Source: Arthonia radiata
Taxonomy: Eukaryota; Ascomycota; Arthoniomycetes; Arthoniales; Arthoniaceae
Assembly: GCA_002989075.1 (NCBI GenBank)
Contig: PSQN01000002.1
Coordinates: forward strand, 186,001-250,000
Length of the DNA stretch: 64,000 nt
Reading direction: 5' to 3'
Shown: positions 56,631 to 64,000 of the stretch, in pieces
How the letters are laid out: each line of letters begins with the position of its first letter
Position numbering within the stretch: position 1 is the first letter of the stretch
Notes under the pieces: generated by a model
What the model was told of the DNA's origin: nothing
What the model saw: only the letters and a program-made list of their open reading frames with translations
Databases searched by the model: none
Program-made: the position numbers and the translations under genes

Positions 56631-57376
56631 TTACAGTTCCACCACGACCATCATATCAACGCCTTCCATGGCTTGTTTCCCGACAATGGTGAACAGCACA
56701 CTGAATTGCCGGCTCAGCTCTTCTCCCGAATGAATCATGACAGCTTCGATAACACCGCCTTGTGAGAGTCGAGAGTCCGCAGGCGATAGATTCATATGCA
56801 CTTCCACGTCGACCCTCATCCAAGGCCGCACATGTCTTTTGAACCCATCGAATCGAGATCGGACTGAGACCATAGCACTGGGGCTTTTGGTTCGGATGTC
56901 CGCAAGCACATTCGGCAGGACTTCTCCAGATACAAAGTAGGAATCGTACGCATCTTGTTTGATGTGTTGAGGATCCTCTAAAGCGGTGCGATGCGATGTT
57001 GAAACATAACATGGCAGTCAAGAAGGATAAAAGCTACGCACGCGAGCATCGATCACTCAACGAGAACGTCTGAGTGAAACATAAAGATGAGGAGAGAAGA
57101 TGAACAACAGCGCGTCGTTGACGGTATGATAGACGATTACGTAATCATACAAATCTAAGAATTCGAGCTGCGCGCTTCACTCGATCAACATATACTCCCG
57201 ATTCTGTGCATCTCATTTCTCTGCGCCTCTGTGTTAGCTTTTGTGCTCCTTTCAAAGCCACAGCTCTCGACCTCTAACGTTACGAAAGTCCGCGGGTCAT
57301 GAACGTCCTCATTCCCGAATTCCACCGCTGCCGTCTTTGGAAAGCCCTCAGTAGACTGAGGCCACTCCTGCAACAC
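56631..57376 (-). CDS. Unrelated minus-strand gene inside the array
   Basis: Two exons, 57376-57196 and 56977-56631, join in phase (GTATAT donor, CTTTAG acceptor). Exon 1 reads STEGFPKTAAVEFGNEDV and FVTLEVESCGFERS. Exon 2 reads HIKQDAYDSYFVSGEVLPNV, VSVRSRFDGFKRHVRPW and VIEAVMIHSGEELSRQFSV. The start lies in an upstream exon not resolved (the frame opens after a stop at 57377 and has no early ATG). A third readable segment (EFLDLYDYVIVYHTVNDALL, about 57165-57105) sits in the intron and could be an alternative exon. Family not recognised; it is not an array paralogue. Confidence 0.5.
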
Positions 57377-57730
57377 TCAGCCGCCTAAATAACTAGACTA
57401 ATCGTGCCTGATACAATGATAGCAAGCTTGTGCTTCAACAACGAACAGATGTTGTCGTAGCCGAAGAACAGAGTGACTAAAGAGCTGTGACGGACACCGG
57501 GAGCATGCGGTCGATCGGCGGACGCATACGCGAAGATGTTGTAATACATTCGCAAGAGCTATGATCGAGATGACACGTTGATAATATCCACTCGAGCGCA
57601 AAGGTTGCGACTGCGCGCGCCAAGCATCAATCATGCCAAGCCTACTACGCTTTTCCACCGTCTCACGTTCTTCCTTCTCTTCACAGCGGAACCTTCCTGA
57701 AGTTGGAGTCTCGGTTCCTTCATTCGCAAC
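57377..57730. other. Divergent intergenic region
   Basis: Between the minus-strand gene and array member 18. A minus frame (57658-57398) with MIDAWRAQSQPLRSSGYY might be a 5' exon of the minus gene, but its donor phase does not match. Confidence 0.35.
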
Positions 57731-58282
57731 ATGGCCACCGCGATCGACGCTGAGAAGTCACAACCCGCTTCGAACATTGTCAGCAAGCGCTCAAAGCTCA
57801 CACTACCACCTGAACTGCAACAAACAATTGTTGATCATTTCATAGCCTCCGAATATGATAGTCTTTCGACTGAAGGAGAGCAAGCCTCGAAAGCGACCGC
57901 CGCCACACAATTTTCCGACGTGATGATCTGTATCTCCGAGGTCAATTCCGCATACAAATCCCGAGTGAGATTGTTCTTGGACAGGGAGTTGGAAGAGCTG
58001 GGCAATGGCTTGCGAGACAAGTTGCACCAAGCCCTCAAAGCCGTTCACGATCGTTCTATCGATCCAGCCGCGTTCAAGACGCTGCAAGACATCTGGGTCC
58101 CAACCGCACACGGGGCATTCCTTGAAAGCGTGGATAGGCGGCTGTCAAAGCAAGACCTGGTAAAGACGAATGAGGAAATGCAGCGCAAGGTTTCGAGCCT
58201 TCAGAAGGACAAAACAGAAGCCAACAGAGAGATTGATAGGCTGAGAGAGGAAGTTGAGGGACTCCGGGCACAGATTGCGTAG
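57731..58282 (+). CDS. Array member 18: F-box-like/coiled-coil protein
   Basis: 183 residues from the ATG at 57731. Motif KLTLPPELQQTIVDHFIASE, block two ICISEVNSAYKSRVRLFLDR, helical middle, and about 45 residues of coil (NEEMQRKVSSLQKDKTEAN, REIDRLREEVEGLRAQIA). Intact. Confidence 0.73.
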   Translation: MATAIDAEKSQPASNIVSKRSKLTLPPELQQTIVDHFIASEYDSLSTEGEQASKATAATQFSDVMICISEVNSAYKSRVRLFLDRELEELGNGLRDKLHQALKAVHDRSIDPAAFKTLQDIWVPTAHGAFLESVDRRLSKQDLVKTNEEMQRKVSSLQKDKTEANREIDRLREEVEGLRAQIA

Positions 58283-58724
58283 ACTTGGGAGGGACTCTAT
58301 GAGCATGATCACACTTCCGTAACGCCATAGAAGACAAGAGGCGAAAGCGGTCTTCTCAGAGGCGAAACGCATAGGCGTCGATCCGGGAAGGCTACTTGCT
58401 TGGTTGCTGTAGTTCCTCCCACGGTGTCGCATTATCGCAGCTGCTGAATGCCAATCCTACTGTCAGAGTTTCAGTAACCGAAAAACAGCGCCTCTAGCGG
58501 TCTCCCTGCCACATGAGAAGAGAGTGAAGACAGTAGGACAGATTAGTGTCATACTTCCGTTATTCACTAGAAGACAGCTAGCGCTTCCCGGTCATCTAGC
58601 GATTCTTTGCTTCTTTTTTCGAACCTCATATAATCATCGATTACAAAGACTACACCGAAGCCAACATTGTCTATAAGAACATGCGACAAATACTTTTATG
58701 AGCGCGCCTTCGGATCTTTGAAGC
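58283..58724. other. Intergenic gap in array
   Basis: 442 bp before member 19. No motif or coil found in any frame. Confidence 0.4.
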
Positions 58725-59216
58725 ATGGTTCCGTCGAGTCACCCCCTGCAGGGCCTTGCTTCGGTCCAGAGCGAGCAAAGTCTACCCGTTTTACCTCTAG
58801 AGATCGTTCTTCACATCGTGAATACTGCTCTTGATCAAGCCTTCGATGAGTGGGCCGCAGCAACCGTCTCGAACAGAGAATGGGAAGGTATGCACACCTT
58901 TGAGCAGACTCTATACCGACTTGGAGCCATTTGCCCTATCATTCTAGAACACGTCCGCCATTGGCTGCAGAAATCACTGGCTGTCACAAAAGGTCGCGCC
59001 GTCCATGCCGCCAGAGAAGCAATCGCCGCTAGCTATACCCCTACGAACCCTACGCAGACCAACCCGAGCAGAACAATAGTCGCTCTTGGTCGGACTGCGC
59101 AGACTCACACATGGATTGAGTTGATGCGTGAGAGGTTGCAAGCAAAGAAACTAAAAGCTGAAAATGTTGTGCTCGGAAAAGAGAATCGGAGATTGCGGTG
59201 CATGAGCTTGCATTGA
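58725..59216 (+). CDS. Array member 19: F-box-like/coiled-coil protein
   Basis: 163 residues from the ATG at 58725. Motif SLPVLPLEIVLHIVNTALDQ, block two YRLGAICPIILEHVRHWLQK, a Thr/Asn/Pro loop (SYTPTNPTQTNPS), then a tail (LKAENVVLGKENRRLRCM). Intact. Confidence 0.7.
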   Translation: MVPSSHPLQGLASVQSEQSLPVLPLEIVLHIVNTALDQAFDEWAAATVSNREWEGMHTFEQTLYRLGAICPIILEHVRHWLQKSLAVTKGRAVHAAREAIAASYTPTNPTQTNPSRTIVALGRTAQTHTWIELMRERLQAKKLKAENVVLGKENRRLRCMSLH

Positions 59217-59575
59217 AGACCTCACAGTGTTAAACTGACCAAGCAGAAGAGCATTCGCAGTCCAGAGATTTACAGATCTCGCCGAGATCAAGACATAACC
59301 TCTGAGAAAGGCGCGCTGTGACAGCATGGCGGCTATATTTCTGTCCCTCCAGCTGACTACCTGACTTCCTTCGTCAGCTGGCCGATCTTGCGTTCACGTC
59401 AAAGTCAAAATGTCCAGACGGATGACGCAATCGTGAACCAGACAGTGTAGAGGGATTGCCAACTCCAATTCAAAATGATCGCGCTCAGACCGCTACGTAT
59501 GCGCAGATGAAGCCGTCGCGCTCGCAAGGTTGTTCACTGATATAGGCCCACTCCGACCTCAGCTCTTCGATCACC
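59217..59575. other. Intergenic gap in array
   Basis: 359 bp before member 20. Nothing recognised. Confidence 0.4.
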
Positions 59576-60151
59576 ATGCCAGTCACTTCTTACGAGCAGC
59601 GTCTGCCTCTCGGAGTCTTGGAGCAAATACTCGATGCCTCTCTAGCAGCATCACTTCAGGAGCTTCTGGACGTAAAGTCCATCGAGGAGGGAAAGACAGC
59701 CCTGTGCTATCTGGAATGGACGATCGAGGATCTTGCCCTTGTAAACTTATGGGCTTTGCAGCGCGTGCGAACCTGGCTTCAACGCCAGAGTCATGATTTC
59801 ATAGAGGAGGCTGAACAGATCAGGGCAGCATGTCCACCATATTCTTCTCAATCTCCATCTGGTGTCTTGTACGACGCCATAACAAATGTCAACAAGCAGG
59901 AGGGAGCAGCGTTTATGGCGGTCTCCATGAGGCTTCAGAGCAAGAAGCTTGCGGCAGGTCAGCGCGTGAACAGCATGAGGATCTTGCGAGCTGAGAATAG
60001 AGCACTGCGAGCGGAGGTGGCGGCCTTGCGTGAACGTACGGCCAACATCACGGAGGACGCTCCGCGCGAACTTTCGAACGCGACGGATGGCTCGAACGCG
60101 AAGGATGGATTTGAAGCATCGCCATCTAACAGTCCCGCAACAAGCGCCTGA
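59576..60151 (+). CDS. Array member 20: F-box-like/coiled-coil protein
   Basis: 191 residues from the ATG at 59576, with almost no leader: the motif is RLPLGVLEQILDASLAASL, starting at residue 9, and lacks the LPxE glutamate. Block two is IEDLALVNLWALQRVRTWLQ. The coil is MRILRAENRALRAEVAALRE, followed by a Thr/Asn/Ser-rich extension of about 35 residues. Intact. Confidence 0.7.
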   Translation: MPVTSYEQRLPLGVLEQILDASLAASLQELLDVKSIEEGKTALCYLEWTIEDLALVNLWALQRVRTWLQRQSHDFIEEAEQIRAACPPYSSQSPSGVLYDAITNVNKQEGAAFMAVSMRLQSKKLAAGQRVNSMRILRAENRALRAEVAALRERTANITEDAPRELSNATDGSNAKDGFEASPSNSPATSA

Positions 60152-60405
60152 CACAGAGTCTGGCAACCTCGTTTGCGCGAACTTGATTTGTTGCCCTCAC
60201 CTCCTGCCACTCAGGATTATCTCCGTTTCCCTTCCACCTTAATCTTCTACCAAATCAGGATTATCTCCGCTTCCTAACCTCACAACCTTCACGTACCTTC
60301 AACAAGATTTTATTGCATGATCGCGACTGTCCGCAGCAGTAGTCGACCACCGTCGTTTTGACTGCAAACGATTCACGCAGTAGCCAAACTGTTCCCTATC
60401 GCAAA

Positions 60406-60996
60406 ATGTCCCAACCAATGCTCAGTCTAGCTGCACCGAAGTCATCGTGTACACGACTACCAATCGAATTAATCTATCAAATCCTCGACAACACTCTGAC
60501 AGATGCCTATCACCAAGCACTGAAGCATCTCGACTACATTGAGTTTCACGACACAATCGGAAACCTCGCTCGCGCCAGCCGATGGGTACTGAAATATGTA
60601 CGTTTGTGGCCGGACAGACAAATCAATCTTGCTCGAGCAGAGCGCGCCGAGGTCCATCGAAAGGGGGCTCATCTCCATCCACGACCAAGAAACCCCGACA
60701 ATGCCCAGCTCGCCGACATTCTCAAGACGAAGGAGGATACACATCGACTCGATGTCATTCACTTGATTATGCAAAGGGAGCGCGAGCGGTCAGGGAGGAA
60801 GAGGATGGAGGACGAGGCGCGAAAACAGAAGGCGAAGACTCGCGCAGCTCGTACCAGTTATTTCAAACTGCTCGAGGAGCTCAAGCACTGGCGCAAAAAG
60901 TACGACGGCATTGTTGTCGAGATTAGGAAGGTGTCTTGGGACAAACAGAGATTGCTCTCACAGATAGAGCAGCTGCATCGTAAGCATGCAAGATAG
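60406..60996 (+). CDS. Array member 21: F-box-like/coiled-coil protein
   Basis: 196 residues from the ATG at 60406. Motif RLPIELIYQILDNTLTDAY, block two GNLARASRWVLKYVRLWPD, then a long, very basic helical tail (RKRMEDEARKQKAKTRAA, YFKLLEELKHWRKKYDG, LLSQIEQLHRKHAR). The tail is more Lys/Arg-rich than others. Intact. Confidence 0.7.
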   Translation: MSQPMLSLAAPKSSCTRLPIELIYQILDNTLTDAYHQALKHLDYIEFHDTIGNLARASRWVLKYVRLWPDRQINLARAERAEVHRKGAHLHPRPRNPDNAQLADILKTKEDTHRLDVIHLIMQRERERSGRKRMEDEARKQKAKTRAARTSYFKLLEELKHWRKKYDGIVVEIRKVSWDKQRLLSQIEQLHRKHAR

Positions 60997-61318
60997 AGCA
61001 TAGGTTTGGCAACGCACAGGTGTTGCGCATCAAAAGCTCGTGCAAGCCAAGTCGGAACAAAGAACTGAAAAGAAACGCACTACAACAGTTGACAAAGTTA
61101 GCCAACTTGAGTTAACACTCTGTGCAGCCGCACCGCCTGCACCTCATATGTTCTCTGCCTGTCGACTTCCTTTTCTTTCTCGGGTCTTCGTGATCGATAA
61201 AACGCGTACCATAACTACATTTGGCTTCTTACATCAAACGCTCTAATACACAGAGACAACAAAGGCCAACAAGCTTTTCCTTCGGGATTAATCTTGCGAT
61301 TAAACTTGAAGCCCCTTC
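60997..61318. other. Intergenic gap in array
   Basis: 322 bp before member 22. Nothing recognised. Confidence 0.4.
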
Positions 61319-61801
61319 ATGTCAACGTCAATGGCGAACGCAGCTACGACAATCAATACAGCAACCGGCGGAATTCCTAGGCTACCCCCTGAAATACTCT
61401 ATAAGATCATCGGGGAGACACTAGCAACAGCTCGCCACGAATTTACGATCCCCTCAGACCCATCCCAGAACAAAGATGCAGCAGCCGCAGACTTTTCCAG
61501 CGTTGTATATAGTCTCGGTCACGTCAATCTCGCGTTCCTTGACATGACTATCCTGTGGCTGCGCAGCGTATTTGAGGCCGTCGTCTCCCACATGGCGAAT
61601 GCGAAGAAGACCGCCGCAGCGCCGGGCAATGCGCCGTCAACGGCAACGACGGGACTGACGGAAGTTCAATCTGCCAATCAGCTTGCTGCCACCTTGTTCA
61701 TGCAGGTGAGGATTGAGTTTCTGGAGAAGAAGAGGGTGATGAACCAGAATAGGGCTTTGTTGGCGGAGGTTAGGAAGCTGCGTCAGAAGCTCCGGGAGTG
61801 A
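61319..61801 (+). CDS. Array member 22: F-box-like/coiled-coil protein
   Basis: 160 residues from the ATG at 61319 (a second ATG at codon 5). Motif IPRLPPEILYKIIGETLATA, block two VYSLGHVNLAFLDMTILWLR, an Ala/Thr-rich loop, tail FLEKKRVMNQNRALLAEVRK then LRQKLRE. Intact. Confidence 0.71.
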   Translation: MSTSMANAATTINTATGGIPRLPPEILYKIIGETLATARHEFTIPSDPSQNKDAAAADFSSVVYSLGHVNLAFLDMTILWLRSVFEAVVSHMANAKKTAAAPGNAPSTATTGLTEVQSANQLAATLFMQVRIEFLEKKRVMNQNRALLAEVRKLRQKLRE

Positions 61802-62169
61802 AGGACACAGGCTCAGTGAGCGGAGGACCGGAGATGCATGTGACATTGCATCATCAAGCGCCTCCGCTGCTTGGGAAGCTATGTTGGAGGCTTGGTAAGG
61901 GAAGCACACGGGTCAGGTGGAAGCATACAATGCATGTGCATAATTGACATCATCAAATGCTTTCGCTGCAAAGGTCTCCAGTTGCTAGGCCAACGCATTA
62001 GCGGCTAATTAGCGCCCTTTACCCACGTCTCGCTCGACTTGTCCGCTTGTTCGCATGATAGGATACTGCCAGTTCAGTACAATCATGATCCATTAGCTAC
62101 GTGATAGCGGCCAGATATGTCAAGATCGATACCAATAGCGGTCGCAATTGTGTAACTAACAAACTCACC
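61802..62169. other. Intergenic gap in array
   Basis: 368 bp before member 23. Two similar short segments (GCATCATCAAGCGC at about 61848 and ACATCATCAAATGC at about 61947) hint at a small local duplication. Confidence 0.35.
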
Positions 62170-62661
62170 ATGTCCGCAACCATGCGAAGCTCGGCTCAGG
62201 TTCTCTCAGGCCCCGGCGTGAAGCTCCCTCAGCTACCAAATGAGATTGTACAGAAGATCTTGAGCATAGTGATCGTCGATGCCCTCGAGCGGGTGCTATA
62301 CGCGGAAACACCAGAAGATTTCAAAGAGTCTGCTCTCCTCCTGTTGGAGACTGGGTATGTCTTTCGAGAGATAAGCAGATCGATTGTCAGCTTCACATTG
62401 CAATTACTCTCCAAAAACTACGACATCCTTTGCACAGCACATGAAAACATGGTCAGAGACTCGAAGCAGCCATCCAAGGTGATCACCGAGCCCGCAGGTC
62501 AGATCCAAATCGAGACGTTGAACGAATACGAAACCAAATGCCGGTTTGCGATGACCCTGGTGACCGATATGCAAGTTGGTCTTATTAGAGAGCTTCGTGA
62601 AGACTACATCAGAAGGCTGGAGGCTAAGAACAGAGAGCTCCGCCAGAGACTCGGCGAATGA
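62170..62661 (+). CDS. Array member 23: F-box-like/coiled-coil protein
   Basis: 163 residues from the ATG at 62170 (context CACCATGTCC). Motif KLPQLPNEIVQKILSIVIVD, block two LLETGYVFREISRSIVSFTL, a helical middle, and a short tail (IRRLEAKNRELRQRLGE). Intact. Last member seen; it converges with the LysM gene, 139 bp between stops. Confidence 0.72.
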   Translation: MSATMRSSAQVLSGPGVKLPQLPNEIVQKILSIVIVDALERVLYAETPEDFKESALLLLETGYVFREISRSIVSFTLQLLSKNYDILCTAHENMVRDSKQPSKVITEPAGQIQIETLNEYETKCRFAMTLVTDMQVGLIRELREDYIRRLEAKNRELRQRLGE

Positions 62662-62800
62662 TGCAATGATTGTCGGGCTATGTGGCTAGGACAATGTCTA
62701 GGAGATGTCGCTGCTTGGAAAGACGAGACATTCCCACCATTCGCGTTGTCGGGAAAATGACTCCTTGGTCTGCACCATGCGCCCCGGTCACCAATTAATA

Positions 62801-63677
62801 TCAAGGTCCATCGACACATGTATAGTAGTCTCCCCACGCAAACGACTGATTGCTCTTTGAGATGTTTGGGTTCCATTTCAGCAGATTGTCAACACTCAGA
62901 GAAAATCTCGCCATGATCGCGGCCGGCGTCATGTTCCATGGCACCAAGTAGTACTTCCGGCAATCCGGTATGGTGTCGGGGGCTTGCGGTACAGGGGGGT
63001 TGAAGCTGCTCCGCATCGGATCCTCGGACGGAACAAGCTCAAAGTCCTGCCGTGGATTGTCACGACTTGTGACAGCGGGTCTGAAGCTGGGGAGAGGGTT
63101 GATGCAGAGCGGGTCGAGAGCCTCGAGACCCCTGCAGTCGAGGTTGATTTGGCTTGTGCCCTTGTCAGCTTCTCTGGGACGTTTTATTGAACTGCTGCAA
63201 GACTCACGGGTTCCACTTGTACAAGTCCGATAGCGTGAAGTTCTGAAACCTTTGCGCAATCGATTGGCAGGTGTCGCCTTTTTGAACAGTATAAAACGCA
63301 AGACCTGGAGAATAATCAAAAAGTAAGTGTGCTGGTAGACAAAGCGGTGCGACCAAAGCTGGCTTCATGATGGAGACCGAGACAGCGTGATAAAAAAGAC
63401 ACACATCGTTCGCCGGGAATGAAAGCCTGCGCAGCATTAGTCTAGACAGCACCCGAAGCTCAGATCCAGGACGCAGAAAGCCCACCTCACTAAATTTCAA
63501 CTTCTTGCATTGCTTCGCGTCCCCGTATGCTGTAATGATGCCTTCTGGTGACCGCGCACACGGCAGCTTGTCGTAAGGGTCGCTCGGTGGATTCAGGACG
63601 GTCTGCGCAGCGTGACTGCGGTCTACCAGGCCCGTGAGGACAAGGAGCGAACAGAAGCTGTAGAACATCACCCTCAT
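62801..63677 (-). CDS. Secreted protein with two LysM domains
   Basis: Exons 63677-63491, 63304-63208 and 63152-62801 join in phase to 211 residues (donors GTGAGG and GTGAGT). Residues 1-24 are a signal peptide (MFYSFCSLLVLTGLVDRSHA). LysM 1, about residues 65-110, begins FYTVQKGDTCQSIAQRF and is split by intron 2 at its KWNP. LysM 2, about 165-210, has YYLVPWNMTPAAIMARFSLS then LLKWNPNIS. A Pro-rich linker joins them. LysM binds chitin-type N-acetylglucosamine polymers. In fungi, small secreted LysM proteins often shield chitin from host sensing or bind fungal wall. No enzyme domain is present. Confidence 0.85.
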
Positions 63678-64000
63678 GTCTGCGAGTTGATGGCCTGATG
63701 GGACACAGAGCAGAGCATGTGCCAAAGACAGACGACGAATACGCGAGACAGTAAATTCAATGCTGCCCACAGAACGGCATTGGGGAGCACATATGGGGGA
63801 AGTCATAAAGCACTGTTTGGGTTGCACCAATCCACTGATGTATCTTGAAGTCACTACTTGTGGTCTTTCCGCGGGGTTACTCACGAAACCTGCAGCTCCT
63901 GAGCATGGACACTGATTCTACATGGTTGTGCGTTCTTAGACCAGGGTCTGAGCTGCTGCATGAGCGGATGTACGGGCGTTACGGCCAAGGAGGTGCAACA
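63678..64000. other. Upstream region of LysM gene / window edge
   Basis: The minus frame of exon 1 is open further upstream to 63884 but without similarity; the signal peptide fixes the start at 63677. Nothing else recognised. Confidence 0.4.

Noticed and set aside
1-64000. tRNA and rRNA genes
   Set aside because: I looked for GGTTCGANNCC-type B boxes with a matching A box by eye and found none that fold convincingly; a tRNAscan run would be decisive.

Overview
This window looks like nuclear DNA of a filamentous ascomycete (Pezizomycotina, possibly Dothideomycetes; the class is a guess). The evidence is short GT..AG introns with CTAAC/CTGAC-type branch points, fungal-specific families (Rsc7/Swp82, Cbf1-type bHLH, fungal 7TM rhodopsin-domain protein, LysM secreted protein), and a 24-kb AT-rich island of retrotransposons in which CAA/CAG/CGA codons have become TAA/TAG/TGA and GAC/GAT codons AAC/AAT. 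That is the mark of repeat-induced point mutation (RIP).

Layout. 1-18.4 kb is ordinary gene space: a possible small secreted protein, an unresolved minus-strand coding stretch, a 7TM rhodopsin-domain protein (3 exons), a zinc-finger protein, a partly resolved spliced gene, a Cbf1-like bHLH factor, RAD23 (4 exons), about 4 kb with no convincing gene, the chromatin remodeller subunit Rsc7/Swp82 (3 exons), and a proline-rich protein with a 75-bp tandem repeat. 18.7-62.7 kb is a head-to-tail array of about 23 diverged paralogues, all on the plus strand. Each has an N-terminal F-box-like LPxLPxEIxxxII motif, a second block around (A/L)xVSxAF, and usually a C-terminal coiled coil. Seven copies are damaged: six by stops or frameshifts, and one has no ATG.

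The array is split after its fourth member by the island (about 21.4-45.1 kb). I resolve it as an old minus-strand Ty3/gypsy element. A solo copia-type LTR sits in it, and a second gypsy element (197-bp LTRs) is inserted into that solo LTR. A third gypsy element (472-bp LTRs, perfect TSD) and a further copia LTR also lie within it. A Ty1/copia element with 507-bp LTRs forms the right edge. A short basic/leucine-zipper-like remnant touches the right border of the island. A different minus-strand gene lies inside the array at 56.6-57.4 kb, and a two-LysM secreted protein closes the window at 62.8-63.7 kb.

The array is the most novel item: a single-strand, rapidly diverging family with visible birth and death. 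The F-box assignment is inferred from the motif only. If it is right, these would be substrate adaptors of SCF-type ubiquitin ligases that use the coiled coil for partner binding. No function is proven here.
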